Shown in pieces: positions 8,961 to 18,866 of a DNA stretch of 64,000 bases (position 1 is its first letter; each line of letters begins with the position of its first letter). Below the pieces are notes generated by a model. The model saw only the letters and a program-made list of their open reading frames with translations, did no database searches and was not told the DNA's origin. This DNA is from Shewanella piezotolerans WP3 (GTDB lineage: Bacteria; Pseudomonadota; Gammaproteobacteria; Enterobacterales; Shewanellaceae): assembly GCF_000014885.1 (NCBI RefSeq), contig NC_011566.1, forward strand, positions 4,276,501 to 4,340,500, given 5' to 3'. A program made the position numbers and the translations under genes.

Positions 8961-9000
8961 TAGGCTCTATATTTCAGCTGAGATACAGAGCCTATTTTTT
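8961..9000 (+). terminator. Intrinsic terminator of purT
   Basis: TAGGCTCT pairs with AGAGCCTA (extended by an imperfect TAT/ATA) and is followed by six T. It lies 40 bases after the purT stop. Confidence 0.85.
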
Positions 9001-9016
9001 CAGCCAATAATGCCTA

Positions 9017-9970
9017 CTAGTTAATCTTATTAACTGTCTTTCCAGCTAAAAAAGTACTCAAGTTATTTACAGCGATATTTAACAAGTTTTGCCTTGCCTC
9101 AATGGTTGCCCAAGCATTATGCGGTGAAATAGTAATATTGGGCGCTGAAATCAGTGGGTTATCTGCTTCAGGTGGCTCTGTCGAAAGTACATCAACACCA
9201 CAAAAAGCAATCTCCCTTTTAACCAAAGCATCAGCCAAAGCCATTTCATCAACTAAGCCACCGCGAGCTGTGTTTATCAGCATTGCACTGCATTTCATTT
9301 TGCTGAGCAAACCTTGATTAATAAACTTGTCAGTAGCAGGTGTTAATGGGCAATGCAGTGATACGATATCCGCGATTCGGAATAACTCATCTTGCGGTAA
9401 CCAAGCGCATCCTTTTGGTAGCTCAAGATTAGGGTGTCGAGTATTGACCACTACCTTCATACCAAACGCTAGCGCGATTTGCGCGACTGTGCGGCCAATA
9501 TCACCAAAGCCGATTAAACCTAGGGTTTTGCCTTTAAGTGATTGCAGCGGCGACAGGGTAAAACAAAAATCATCACTCGATGACCATTTCCCCTGCATAA
9601 CAGCATCAGAGTGGCGAGCAACTTGCTGAGTGGCGTTTAGGATATGCGCAAATACCATTTGTGCAACAGCGTCAGGGCCGTAACCTGGAACATTGGTTAC
9701 CACAATATCAAGTGCGCTAGCGGCATCGATATCAACCACATTTGTCCCAGTGGCAAGTACTCCAATATATCTAAGTTTGGGAAGCTGTTTTAAGGTCGCG
9801 GCATCAAGCACGGTTTTATTAGTGAACAACACCTCTGCATCTTTACTGCGTGCCAATACATCTTGCGCTGGAGTACGGTCAAAACAATCTAGCTCTGCTA
9901 TCTCTTCAAGAGGCTGCCAGCTTAGATCACCAGGGTTTAATGCATATCCATCTAACACCACTATTCGCAT
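9017..9970 (-). CDS. D-2-hydroxyacid dehydrogenase, glycerate dehydrogenase-like
   Basis: NAD(P)-dependent oxidoreductase of 317 aa interconverting 2-keto acids and D-2-hydroxy acids. Nucleotide binding is shown by LIGFGDIGRTVAQIA. The catalytic set is intact: arginine in NTARGGLVDE, glutamate in VLSTEPPEADNP and histidine in SPHNAW. The sequence resembles the HprA/glycerate dehydrogenase subgroup, so hydroxypyruvate or glyoxylate are likely substrates, but this is inference. ATG 9970 is chosen over TTG 9973 because GAGAA lies about six bases upstream of it. Confidence 0.85.
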   Translation of the reverse strand: MRIVVLDGYALNPGDLSWQPLEEIAELDCFDRTPAQDVLARSKDAEVLFTNKTVLDAATLKQLPKLRYIGVLATGTNVVDIDAASALDIVVTNVPGYGPDAVAQMVFAHILNATQQVARHSDAVMQGKWSSSDDFCFTLSPLQSLKGKTLGLIGFGDIGRTVAQIALAFGMKVVVNTRHPNLELPKGCAWLPQDELFRIADIVSLHCPLTPATDKFINQGLLSKMKCSAMLINTARGGLVDEMALADALVKREIAFCGVDVLSTEPPEADNPLISAPNITISPHNAWATIEARQNLLNIAVNNLSTFLAGKTVNKIN

Positions 9971-9990
9971 CAATCATTCTCACGTTTCAT

Positions 9991-10602
9991 TTAAAATTTA
10001 AAACTCGCGCCAATATTTGCTTGGCCTTGCCACATAATGTCTGATTGAATATTCCAGATACAACCTTGGCCACTACAAAAGAGTTCATTGTCTGCACTAA
10101 TAAAAGTCGCGTAACCTTTTACTTCGGCAAATAATGACAATGCGTCAGTCGCTTGATATTCAACCCCTCCCCCTAAAGCAACCGAAAAACGAGTTTCGTT
10201 AGAGTATTCGCCACTGGGGCGTAGCTGGGTTAAACCAAGACTTGTCGTCACATAAGGTTTTACATTTTCGACTGGGAAATACAGGCTGCCACCAACGTGA
10301 AAGTAGTCAACATCCATTTTAGAAATGATATTAGGGCTAAAATTGCCACTTGCGCGCAGATCAGTTGATTGGTGACTATATAGTAAATAAACATTGCCAG
10401 GATCTTTTGTGGTGAAGCCGAGCATAACACCATAGTTCTCAGATTCAGACAGCTTCACTGTGCCACTATCTTCACCTTGGGTACTGTAGATATCAAAATT
10501 GCTGGCGCCGAAACTATAACCTCCAAAAGGGGCGACATAGACTTCAGCTGCAGCGGGTAAGGAGCAAAATCCGAACAATGCAAGTACTAGACTCTTTTTC
10601 AT
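9991..10602 (-). CDS. Outer membrane beta-barrel protein
   Basis: Exported protein of 203 aa with a signal peptide (MKKSLVLALFGFCSLPAAAE). The mature part alternates hydrophobic and polar residues in strands of eight to ten residues, starts with VYVAPFGGYSFGAS and ends in ASFKF, a C-terminal phenylalanine typical of BAM substrates. This fits a small OmpA/OmpW-like eight-stranded barrel. A pair of cysteines near the C-terminus (LFCSGQGC) probably forms a disulfide in a loop. Function unknown; it sits between the dehydrogenase and djlA with small gaps. Confidence 0.75.
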   Translation of the reverse strand: MKKSLVLALFGFCSLPAAAEVYVAPFGGYSFGASNFDIYSTQGEDSGTVKLSESENYGVMLGFTTKDPGNVYLLYSHQSTDLRASGNFSPNIISKMDVDYFHVGGSLYFPVENVKPYVTTSLGLTQLRPSGEYSNETRFSVALGGGVEYQATDALSLFAEVKGYATFISADNELFCSGQGCIWNIQSDIMWQGQANIGASFKF

Positions 10603-10641
10603 GACAGTTCCTTTTTTATTTTACTTTCACTAATTCAAGGC

Positions 10642-11421
10642 TTAACGCATACCTCTATCACTTTTAACCCTATCATAGGCGGCTTGAATATCCTGTGCTT
10701 TTGTTTTTGCCAGTTCCATCATTTCAGGTGGTAAGCCTTTGGCAACCAATTTATCGGGATGATGTTCATTCATCAACTTACGATAACCGCGCTTAATATC
10801 TTGGTCCGACATCGACTCTTTCATCCCTAACACGTCATAAGCATCTGCAACGGAGGTCTGGTGACCCGCCCCGCCCTGTTGATGGAAATTGAATTCAGCT
10901 TGCCATCTTGCCAACAGCTCATCGAGTTGCTTTTGACTAAAGCCTAGCTCTTTTGCAATCGTCGATAGAATCGTGTGTTCTTTAGGATCCAGCTTCGCGT
11001 CTGATAGTGCCGTTTGAATCTGGATCTCTAAGAACATTTGCAGTAGCTCTTTACGACCCATGGAGATCAATCTAAACGTCTTCAAACAGGCGTGAATATC
11101 GAAGTCACTCTCTTTACCTTCTCTAAAGGCAGCTTGCGCATCAGCTCTGGCATCGCCAGTGAGACGCATTTGATCCATCAGTGCATTTGCAATACGAATA
11201 TCAATTTCTGTAACTTGACCAGACGCTTTTGCAACATGCCCCATGACAGCAAATGTGGTATTAAAAAATAGCGCTTGGCGCTTACTGCTACTGCCTAAAC
11301 CAGCTCTAGCACTTTGACGTCGGTCATACATATGCCCAAGCCACAAGCCAAAAATGGCACCGCCAAGGCGACCGAACATATAACCAATAATAAAACCAAA
11401 AACTTTTCCCCAAATTCGCAT
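10642..11421 (-). CDS. djlA: Membrane-anchored DnaJ-like co-chaperone DjlA
   Basis: Type III J-protein that stimulates DnaK ATPase at the inner membrane. The single N-terminal membrane segment is glycine-rich (VFGFIIGYMFGRLGGAIFGLWLGH), as in E. coli DjlA. A TerB-like helical region occupies about residues 50-175, and the C-terminal J-domain (about 195-259) has the HPD motif in NEHHPDKLVA. The length of 259 aa is slightly short of the E. coli protein. It directly follows murU, the two genes touching at base 11421, and belongs to the amgK-murU-djlA unit. Confidence 0.92.
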   Translation of the reverse strand: MRIWGKVFGFIIGYMFGRLGGAIFGLWLGHMYDRRQSARAGLGSSSKRQALFFNTTFAVMGHVAKASGQVTEIDIRIANALMDQMRLTGDARADAQAAFREGKESDFDIHACLKTFRLISMGRKELLQMFLEIQIQTALSDAKLDPKEHTILSTIAKELGFSQKQLDELLARWQAEFNFHQQGGAGHQTSVADAYDVLGMKESMSDQDIKRGYRKLMNEHHPDKLVAKGLPPEMMELAKTKAQDIQAAYDRVKSDRGMR

Positions 11422-12089
11422 TACTTACCCTTTTGTGCTTCACGCTCTTCAATTTTTTCAAGACGTTCTAGCGTACCAACGTCACACCAATATGGAGCAA
11501 AGTGCTCTGCTGAAACCTTACCATTACCCATCGCTTGTCGCAGTAACGGACCGAGAGCAAAAGCTTGCTCGGCAATATTACCAAACAGAGCAGGATGGTA
11601 TACTCCCATACCCGAAAAGGTGAACTTGTTCTCACCAAGTGCTACAGCTTTACCTTCTATCAGTGCAAAATCGCCAGTGGGATGCTGTATAGGGTTATCA
11701 ACCAGCCATAGATGTGCCAGTTCCCCTTCGCTCAATTCAGTGATTTTTGGCAAAGTATCAATAAAGACATCACCATTAATAACAAAAAATGGCTTATCCC
11801 CAAGTAAGCTCAATGCCTTCTTTATCCCACCGCCAGTTTCCAGCGCTTGGGTTTCTTCGCTATAGTTAATTGTGAGTCCCCAAGTAGCACCATCTCCTAG
11901 CATAGAGACTAGCTTATGACCTAGCCATGCATGATTAATCACCACCTCTTTAAAGCCCGCTTTAGCGAGCTTTTCTAAGTGGTAAACAATGAGAGGTTTC
12001 CCGGCAACTTCAACCAAAGGTTTCGGTATATGGTCAGTCAATGGTCGCAGTCTCTCTCCACGTCCAGCCGCTAAAATCATTGCTTTCAT
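11421..12089 (-). CDS. murU: N-acetylmuramate alpha-1-phosphate uridylyltransferase
   Basis: Nucleotidyltransferase of 222 aa that makes UDP-MurNAc from MurNAc-1-phosphate in the cell wall recycling route that bypasses de novo UDP-MurNAc synthesis. The N-terminus MKAMILAAGRGERLRPLT has the G-rich UTP-binding signature, followed by PKPLVEVAGKPLI and the metal-binding VINGDVFID. The ATG at 12089 overlaps the amgK stop by four bases (ATGA), indicating translational coupling. An upstream extension (MDCKRHHSCCKG) exists in frame but lies inside amgK and is not used here. Confidence 0.9.
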   Translation of the reverse strand: MKAMILAAGRGERLRPLTDHIPKPLVEVAGKPLIVYHLEKLAKAGFKEVVINHAWLGHKLVSMLGDGATWGLTINYSEETQALETGGGIKKALSLLGDKPFFVINGDVFIDTLPKITELSEGELAHLWLVDNPIQHPTGDFALIEGKAVALGENKFTFSGMGVYHPALFGNIAEQAFALGPLLRQAMGNGKVSAEHFAPYWCDVGTLERLEKIEEREAQKGK

Positions 12090-13087
12090 GGTTTGGCCTT
12101 TACAGCAGGAATGATGACGCTTGCAATCCACTGGCTAAATTCAGCTAGTTCGGCGTAACGACTGGCTATATCGCGAATATATTCCAATGTTAACGGAATA
12201 TCGGCCATATATGCTGGCTTATTATCTCTATAGTTCAATCTAGCGAAGATCCCTGCAGCTTTGAGGTGTCGCTGCAATCCCATCAGATCAAACCAACGTT
12301 GATACTGTGAGAAACTCACCGATGTAGACAACAGCTCAGTCTCTAGCGCTTGCTTATAATGGAGCGACATTAGCTGGTTAACACTCTGTTCAGGCCAACG
12401 AATATAACAGTCACGCAATAGTGAAACAGCATCATAAGTCACAGGTCCTATAACCGCATCTTGGAAGTCAATCACCTTCAGTTCGCCATCTTGCAGCATG
12501 ATGTTTCGACTGTGGTAATCTCGATGCATTCCAACTTGAGGCTGCTGTCTGACATTCTCAACTAAAATATCGAAAACATCATGAGTACGGGACTCAACTT
12601 CATCAATAGCTAATCCAAGATGGTGTACAGCAAGCCACTCGATAAAGATGTTCAACTCTCGCAGCACAAATTCATCATCGTAAATAGGCAGTTCACCCTG
12701 TTCAGTTGTTGTCACTTTCGCAATATCAGTTAGCAGTAATAGCGCTTTTTGATAGTAGTCAGTCAAATTGCCAGCGCTCAGTACTGATAACAGTTGGACA
12801 TCACCAAGATTACTAAGAAGCATAAAGCCCTGCTGAACATCGCAAGCAATCACTTTCGGAACAGGTATGCCAATAGCTGAATAACTTTCAGCTATTTGTA
12901 TAAATGGCGTTATCGGCACTAGCTTTGGCGGCGAATCAACTACAATATAAGAAACTGAATCAACGATAACTCGAAAATATCGTCTGAAACTTGCATCCCC
13001 GGAAATAAGCGTCGGAGTGATATTTGAGCTAAAATATTGGTTTAGCCATGCATTTAACTGAATAAATCTAGGATCTGACAAGGGCAC
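12086..13087 (-). CDS. amgK: Anomeric MurNAc/GlcNAc kinase AmgK
   Basis: Kinase of the aminoglycoside phosphotransferase fold that phosphorylates MurNAc at C1, feeding MurU. The catalytic loop is HRDYHSRNIML and the metal-binding DFQDA follows (VIDFQDAVIGPVTYD). The open frame extends up to 13285 but that would run into divergent lptD. The start is placed at GTG 13087 (AAGAG about eight bases upstream) giving 333 aa. TTG 13081 (SDPRFIQLN following) with GAGGTG before it is an equal alternative; no ATG is available. The genetic context with murU and djlA supports the assignment. Confidence 0.88.
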   Translation of the reverse strand: MPLSDPRFIQLNAWLNQYFSSNITPTLISGDASFRRYFRVIVDSVSYIVVDSPPKLVPITPFIQIAESYSAIGIPVPKVIACDVQQGFMLLSNLGDVQLLSVLSAGNLTDYYQKALLLLTDIAKVTTTEQGELPIYDDEFVLRELNIFIEWLAVHHLGLAIDEVESRTHDVFDILVENVRQQPQVGMHRDYHSRNIMLQDGELKVIDFQDAVIGPVTYDAVSLLRDCYIRWPEQSVNQLMSLHYKQALETELLSTSVSFSQYQRWFDLMGLQRHLKAAGIFARLNYRDNKPAYMADIPLTLEYIRDIASRYAELAEFSQWIASVIIPAVKAKP

Positions 13088-13243
13088 CTCATGGCTCTTA
13101 AGAAGAAATTGCTTTATTATAACGACAAAATGGAAACAGCTAAGCGATTGAAACAAATTATTTGGCTGAGTTGCCCAAGAAAGGGTGCAACTTTTCTCTT
13201 CTTCAATAGTCCAGACTAAGAAATCATAATTAATTGACCTAAG

Positions 13244-15568
13244 ATGCAGATCCGTTATTTTCTGGCCTTGAGCCTGCTTCCCCAATTAGTCTTGGCAAAT
13301 GACGCCAATACTGCAACTGTTGAAAGTTCGCAGTGTGTTATTGAGCCTCCAGTAAAACCGTACGTGCCGCTGTATGATTTAGACAGCCCAGCAGATCTTG
13401 AACGTATCTCTATTATTTCTGACAGCTCCAAAGCACAGATGGGCAAACAAGCTCAATTCAGTGGTGATGTGAGTTTTAGTCAAGGCGGACGTAACATCTC
13501 TGCAGATGAGGCTATTTTAGATCAAGAGGCAGAAGAGTTAGCCGCCAACGGTAACTTGGTATTCCAAGATGAGTTATTTACAGTAACAGCTGACTCTTTA
13601 GTCGCAAAGATGCGCAGTAATAGTGCCACCTTACTCGGCGCACAGTATTGGTTACACGGGCAACAAATTCATGGTGATGCTAATAAATTAGAGATCACCA
13701 AAGAGAATAACTTGCTACTGTCTGAAACCAATTTCACCACCTGCCCAGCCGATAACCCTGCTTGGTTATTAGAAGCTGACAAGATAAAAATTGACAGCAC
13801 TGAGGAGTGGGGAGAGATCTGGGACGCCAAGCTTCAAATTGGTGGTGTACCCGTTATGTACATTCCTTACATGACTATTCCAGTGTCAGATAAACGGAAA
13901 TCAGGTTTTTTATTCCCATCGTTTAGTACCAGCACCACTAACGGCGTAGAGTTCGCCGTGCCTTATTATTGGAATATTGCACCTGAGTTTGATCTTACCT
14001 TTACACCTAACTATATGTCTGCTCGTGGTTTATATACCAAGACAGAGTTTAGATATCTCGCCGGTGAAAAGCAGCAAGGTCAATTGAACTTCGAATTTTT
14101 ACCCGACGACGATAAGTTAACCAACAGCCCGAATCGTTACCTGTATCATTGGGAACATAGTGGCGCCATAGACAAGAATTGGCGCGTATTGGCTAACTAC
14201 ACGGATGTTTCTGATAATAACTACTTCAACGACCTCAACTCAGATGTCCAACGTGCGACAGATAACCAGTTAACTCGAATTGGTGAAATCAGTTATTTTG
14301 AAGAAAACTGGGATATAAGCGGCCGCGTGCAAGATATTAAAGTGCTTGGTGAGGAGGAAAAACCTTACCAAGTGATGCCACAGTTTACTTTTAACTATCG
14401 AGCACCTGAATACTGGAACGGTTTTGATATTAACTTGATGAGTGAAGTCACTAACTTCTCCCATCAAGATAGCGAATATTCAACCGCGACACGTTTGCAT
14501 ATTGAACCTAGTATTTCATATCCGATTCATGGCCCAGCAGGTTCACTCACAAGTGAAGTCAAACTACTGCAAACCAATTATTGGCAAGATGACAACTCAA
14601 ACCTGGCAAACTCGACTCTTGATGACACGGTAAACCGTACGTTGCCGCAAGTTCGCATTCATGGTCAGATCAATTTCGAGCGATTTACTGATTATTTTAA
14701 TACTAACTATCGTCAAACCTTAGAGCCACAATTTCAGTACCTCTATGTTGGCTATGAAGATCAATCAAACATAGGTATTTACGATACCGCTCAGTTACAA
14801 GAAGATTATAACGGTCTGTTTCGCGAACGTCGCTTTTCAGGCTTAGATCGAATAGCTGATGCCAATCAATTTACTTTAGGTCTAACCACCAAGCTTTTTG
14901 ACGAACAAAACAAAGAAATTTTTAAATTCAGCTTAGGCCAAATTTTATATTTGGAAGATAGCCGTGTAGGCATCAATGATGTCAACGGCAGCGCCGACAC
15001 CTTTGTTCAGGAGAACACCTCGAACTCAGCATTAGCCGCAGAGCTCAGCACCCAACTCTATGCCGATTGGTTCTTAAGTGGTTCGATTCAATATGACGCC
15101 AAAGAGAGCGAAAACAAAAAGAGTGAATTAACGGTTGATTACCGCCCAGGTAAAAATAAGCTATTGCAAGCCAGTTATCGTTATGTACCCGACTTACTCA
15201 ATACCAACACCAATGAGTCCGTCGATATTAAGCAAGTCGGCTTTAGGGGCGCATGGCCAATTAACGACAACTTATATCTTGTTGGAAACTGGTATTATGA
15301 CCTCAATGAGAGTCGCAGCGTAGAAACCTATACTGGATTTCAATATGAATCATGTTGCTGGGCAGTACGTTTGAGTTATCATTATCGAATTAAGACTAAT
15401 TACGTTGACGAAGACAACCCAGTCAATGATACTCGAGAGTTATTTGAAAGCGGTGTTTACTTAAACTTCGTGATAAAAGGCTTAGGCGGTTCGGGTCCTT
15501 TAGGGGTTTCAGATATGCTTGACGATGGCCTATTTAACTATCGTAAACCGCTTTACTTAAAGAATTAG
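13244..15568 (+). CDS. lptD: LPS assembly outer membrane protein LptD
   Basis: Essential outer membrane translocon that inserts LPS with LptE. The signal peptide is MQIRYFLALSLLPQLVLA. An N-terminal OstA/LptA-like beta-jellyroll domain follows (about residues 55-190; AQFSGDVSFSQGGRNISADEA), then a 26-stranded barrel of about 550 residues. The two adjacent C-terminal cysteines (ESCCWAVRLSYHY) that form disulfides with N-terminal cysteines are present, as is an N-terminal cysteine (SSQCVIEP). The length of 774 aa is typical. It heads the cluster lptD-surA-pdxA-rsmA-apaGH, divergent from amgK. Confidence 0.96.
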   Translation: MQIRYFLALSLLPQLVLANDANTATVESSQCVIEPPVKPYVPLYDLDSPADLERISIISDSSKAQMGKQAQFSGDVSFSQGGRNISADEAILDQEAEELAANGNLVFQDELFTVTADSLVAKMRSNSATLLGAQYWLHGQQIHGDANKLEITKENNLLLSETNFTTCPADNPAWLLEADKIKIDSTEEWGEIWDAKLQIGGVPVMYIPYMTIPVSDKRKSGFLFPSFSTSTTNGVEFAVPYYWNIAPEFDLTFTPNYMSARGLYTKTEFRYLAGEKQQGQLNFEFLPDDDKLTNSPNRYLYHWEHSGAIDKNWRVLANYTDVSDNNYFNDLNSDVQRATDNQLTRIGEISYFEENWDISGRVQDIKVLGEEEKPYQVMPQFTFNYRAPEYWNGFDINLMSEVTNFSHQDSEYSTATRLHIEPSISYPIHGPAGSLTSEVKLLQTNYWQDDNSNLANSTLDDTVNRTLPQVRIHGQINFERFTDYFNTNYRQTLEPQFQYLYVGYEDQSNIGIYDTAQLQEDYNGLFRERRFSGLDRIADANQFTLGLTTKLFDEQNKEIFKFSLGQILYLEDSRVGINDVNGSADTFVQENTSNSALAAELSTQLYADWFLSGSIQYDAKESENKKSELTVDYRPGKNKLLQASYRYVPDLLNTNTNESVDIKQVGFRGAWPINDNLYLVGNWYYDLNESRSVETYTGFQYESCCWAVRLSYHYRIKTNYVDEDNPVNDTRELFESGVYLNFVIKGLGGSGPLGVSDMLDDGLFNYRKPLYLKN

Positions 15569-15693
15569 ATAAACAAAATTAGCTAAAATGCTGAACCTAG
15601 CTGAAGACAAGCAGTCAAAGCAGGACAAAAGAATCATTAACACGGTATGCGAATACCGCAAATGACACTCATAAATGCCAAGGATTTTTGTGG

Positions 15694-16998
15694 ATGAAAC
15701 GCTGTAACAGATTGATTTTTGCTTTACTAACATTGGCGATGAGCCAAGTTGTTCACGCTGCGGTTGAACCGTTAGACCGAGTCACAGTACAAATTAATGA
15801 AGGCATCATTTTAGAAAGTGAAGTTGCAGGCATGGTTAAAACCATTAAAGCCAACGCTGCCAATGCTGGTCAGAAGCTACCGTCAGATACTGCGCTGCGC
15901 ACGCAAGTTATTGAGCGCTTAATTCTTACTCGTCTGCAGATGCAGATGGCTGATCGTATAGGTCTGCATATTGGTGATCTGCAATTAGATCAAACCATTG
16001 CCAATATCGCCAAAGAACAAAACATTTCCGTTGAGGATATGAGAGCTCAAATCGAAAGTGACGGAACCTCTTTTGCCCAATACCGAGAGCAGCTCCGTGA
16101 AGAAGTGACGCTTGGCGAGATTCAACGTATTCAAGTTCAGCGTCGTATCCAAGTCTCACCGCAAGAAATTAACAACCTAGTAAGCCTTATTAATGAGCAA
16201 GGCCTAAAAGACGTTGAATTTCAAATAGGTCACATTCTGATTGATGTACCAAGTGATGCAACCAGTGCCCAACTTGAAGCTTCTAGTAAAAGAGCTGATG
16301 TAGTACTCAAACGTCTTAAAGATGGTGATGACTTTAGAAGTATTGCCATTGCAGCCTCTTCAGGGCCAAAAGCATTAGAGGGTGGTATTTGGGATTACAT
16401 GAACATCAATGAAATGCCGACCTTATTTGCCGAAGTCGTCAATGATGCCAAAGTTAATGATATCATAGGCCCAATCAAAAGCGGGGCAGGACTTCATATC
16501 CTCAAAATAATGGATGCTCGAGGTTTGCAAACCCAAGAGATCGAAGAAGTTAAGTCTCGTCATATTCTCTTAAAACCATCTCCGATCCTTTCAGAGGAAC
16601 GAGCGAAAGGCATGATGGATAGATTCTTAGCTCAGATCCGCTCAGGCGAAGCTAAATTCGAAGACATTGCACGCCAGTATTCAGAAGATCCGGGTTCAGC
16701 AGTAAAAGGTGGCGAATTGGGCTGGGCAGATCCAAATGTTTGGGTTCCTGCATTTAAACAAGCATTGAACTCCCTTAAGAAAGGCGAAATCAGTGAGCCA
16801 TTCCGCTCTACTCACGGTTGGCATATTGTTCAGCTTGAAGGCAGACGCACCACTGATGCTACCGAACAGTTTAATACAAACCGCGCTCACCAGTTAATCT
16901 ATCGCCGTAAGTTTAACGAAGAGTTACAAAACTGGTTAGATGAGATGCGTGCTGAAGCATTTATTGATATTTTCGAGCCGGAACCAAATCGAGGTTAA
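15694..16998 (+). CDS. surA: Periplasmic chaperone and prolyl isomerase SurA
   Basis: Chaperone that delivers unfolded outer membrane proteins, LptD included, to the BAM complex. The signal peptide is MKRCNRLIFALLTLAMSQVVHA. The N-terminal chaperone region (about 25-165) is followed by two parvulin domains (about 175-275 and 285-385; the second includes SRHILLKPSP and GGELGWADPNVWVPAF) and a short C-terminal helix. ATG 15694 is used because AAGGA sits nine to ten bases upstream; TTG 15688 is too close. Its product is 434 aa. The gene lies 125 bases after lptD. Confidence 0.96.
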   Translation: MKRCNRLIFALLTLAMSQVVHAAVEPLDRVTVQINEGIILESEVAGMVKTIKANAANAGQKLPSDTALRTQVIERLILTRLQMQMADRIGLHIGDLQLDQTIANIAKEQNISVEDMRAQIESDGTSFAQYREQLREEVTLGEIQRIQVQRRIQVSPQEINNLVSLINEQGLKDVEFQIGHILIDVPSDATSAQLEASSKRADVVLKRLKDGDDFRSIAIAASSGPKALEGGIWDYMNINEMPTLFAEVVNDAKVNDIIGPIKSGAGLHILKIMDARGLQTQEIEEVKSRHILLKPSPILSEERAKGMMDRFLAQIRSGEAKFEDIARQYSEDPGSAVKGGELGWADPNVWVPAFKQALNSLKKGEISEPFRSTHGWHIVQLEGRRTTDATEQFNTNRAHQLIYRRKFNEELQNWLDEMRAEAFIDIFEPEPNRG

Positions 16999-17003
16999 CC
17001 ATA

Positions 17004-17987
17004 TTGTCGACTAAACGAATCGCTATCACGCCGGGTGAACCGGCGGGGATAGGACCAGATTTAGTGATCCAACTAGCTCAGCAGGCTTGGCCTGCTGAGC
17101 TAGTCGTTTGTGCTGATCCTGAATTGCTGCAAGCTCGAGCTAAAAAACTTGGCCTAGCAATTCAATTACGCCCTTACCAACCAAATCAAGCACCTAAAGC
17201 GCAAGAAGCTGGTACGCTCACAATTGTACCTTTTGCTTTAGAAAGTGAAGTGGTATGTGGAAAGCTTGATGAGCAAAATAGTCACTATGTTGTTGATACC
17301 CTGCGTTTCGCAGGAGAAAAAAACATGGTCGGCGAGTTTGATGCTGTGGTAACAGGTCCCGTACATAAAGGAATAATCAACCAAGCGGGGATCCCTTTTA
17401 GCGGCCACACAGAATTTTTTGCCAATCAGGCAAGCTGCCAAGATGTCGTGATGATGTTAGCTGCTCCAGGCTTGCAGGTAGCTTTGGTGACAACGCATAT
17501 TCCGCTAGCCTATGTGTCAAAAGCTATTACGCGCGATCGCTTACATCAAATAGTCAAAATTCTTCATAAGGATCTGGTCGAAAAATTCGCCATTCCCAAA
17601 CCAAGAATTTATGTCTGCGGCCTAAACCCACATGCTGGGGAAGACGGCCACTTAGGCAGAGAAGAGATTGATACGATTATTCCTGCACTCGAAGAGTTAA
17701 GAGCGCTGGATATGGATATTATCGGTCCGCTACCCGCAGACACATTGTTTCAACCTAAATACTTAGAAGATGCAGATGTAGTACTCGCTATGTACCACGA
17801 TCAAGGCCTTCCAGTACTAAAAGCTAGAGGTTTTGGCAGTTCAGTCAATATTACTCTAGGATTACCCTACATAAGAACATCGGTCGACCACGGTACGGCC
17901 CTAGAGCTTGCAGGCACTGGCTCCGCTGATATTGGTAGTTTTGTCTGTGCATTAAATAGAGCCATTGATTTGGCCGCAAAGAATTAG
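17004..17987 (+). CDS. pdxA: 4-hydroxythreonine-4-phosphate dehydrogenase
   Basis: NAD-dependent, metal-dependent enzyme of pyridoxal phosphate synthesis; the product condenses with deoxyxylulose phosphate through PdxJ. Signature elements are ITPGEPAGIGPDLV at the N-terminus, metal-ligand histidines in GPVHKGIIN with SGHTEFFA, and YHDQGLPVLKARGFG near the C-terminus. The start is TTG at 17004, only five bases after the surA stop, supported by GAGG about nine bases upstream and by the absence of a nearby in-frame ATG. The length of 327 aa is normal. Confidence 0.95.
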   Translation: MSTKRIAITPGEPAGIGPDLVIQLAQQAWPAELVVCADPELLQARAKKLGLAIQLRPYQPNQAPKAQEAGTLTIVPFALESEVVCGKLDEQNSHYVVDTLRFAGEKNMVGEFDAVVTGPVHKGIINQAGIPFSGHTEFFANQASCQDVVMMLAAPGLQVALVTTHIPLAYVSKAITRDRLHQIVKILHKDLVEKFAIPKPRIYVCGLNPHAGEDGHLGREEIDTIIPALEELRALDMDIIGPLPADTLFQPKYLEDADVVLAMYHDQGLPVLKARGFGSSVNITLGLPYIRTSVDHGTALELAGTGSADIGSFVCALNRAIDLAAKN

Positions 17988-18001
17988 TGAAAAGTTAACC
18001 C

Positions 18002-18814
18002 ATGAGTAATAAAGTACATTTAGGCCATACCGCTAGAAAACGCTTCGGTCAGAATTTCTTGACCGACGAAAATGTGATCAATCGTATTGTTGGTGCAATA
18101 TCACCTGACAATGAGCACGTAATGGTAGAGATTGGTCCCGGCCTTGCAGCGCTTACAGAGCCAGTGGCGAGCGGCATCGACAAATTAACCGTTGTAGAGC
18201 TAGATAAAGACTTGGTTGAGCGCCTGAAAACTCATCCAACGCTAAAAGATAAGCTTGAAATCCATCAAGGTGACGCCTTGAATTTTGATTTTAAGCAACT
18301 TGTTCGTGAAGATATGCAGATGAAAGTGTTTGGTAATCTGCCATATAATATCTCTACTCCGTTAATGTTCCACCTTTTCGAGTTTGCCCAGTACATCGAA
18401 AATATGCACTTTATGTTGCAAAAAGAGGTTGTACTGAGACTATCGGCGAGCCCTGGAACAAAAGCCTATGGCCGCTTAACCGTCATGGCGCAATATCACT
18501 GTCAAGTCATGCCTGTGCTAGAAGTACCACCAGGTTGCTTCACGCCACCGCCAAAAGTCGACTCAGCAGTTGTACGTTTAGTTCCTTATAAGACAAAACC
18601 TTTCCCATGTAAGGATGTTGAAGTCTTGAGGCATTTAACCACTACTGCGTTCAATATGCGTCGTAAAACGTTGCGAAATAACCTCAAGCACATGTTATCT
18701 GACGATGAGTTCGCACAACTTGAGATAGACTCTACCTTGCGACCAGAGCAGATTAGTGTGCAGCAATACGTTGCTATGGCAAACCTGTTTATTGATAAGC
18801 AGACTAAATCATAA
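18002..18814 (+). CDS. rsmA: 16S rRNA dimethyladenosine transferase RsmA
   Basis: KsgA-type methyltransferase that dimethylates A1518 and A1519 of 16S rRNA late in 30S assembly. Motifs: RKRFGQNFLTDENVI at the N-terminus, SAM-binding VEIGPGLAALTEP, the acidic VVELDKDL, and catalytic GNLPYNIST. The C-terminal helical domain is present; 270 aa is standard. The start ATG 18002 follows the pdxA stop by 14 bases, with AAAGTTAA before it. A hairpin terminator follows, separating it from apaG. Confidence 0.96.
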   Translation: MSNKVHLGHTARKRFGQNFLTDENVINRIVGAISPDNEHVMVEIGPGLAALTEPVASGIDKLTVVELDKDLVERLKTHPTLKDKLEIHQGDALNFDFKQLVREDMQMKVFGNLPYNISTPLMFHLFEFAQYIENMHFMLQKEVVLRLSASPGTKAYGRLTVMAQYHCQVMPVLEVPPGCFTPPPKVDSAVVRLVPYKTKPFPCKDVEVLRHLTTTAFNMRRKTLRNNLKHMLSDDEFAQLEIDSTLRPEQISVQQYVAMANLFIDKQTKS

Positions 18815-18840
18815 ACAGCACTAATCATCAAAGTATTTAT

Positions 18841-18866
18841 AAAGGGCATATATTTGCCCTTTTATT
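18841..18866 (+). terminator. Terminator between rsmA and apaG
   Basis: AAAGGGCA pairs with TGCCCTTT around TATATT and is followed by a T-rich tail. It suggests that apaGH has its own promoter or receives only read-through. Confidence 0.7.

Noticed and set aside
13088..13285. N-terminal extension of AmgK to 13285
   Set aside because: It would overlap divergent lptD, and the family begins near residue 67 of that frame.
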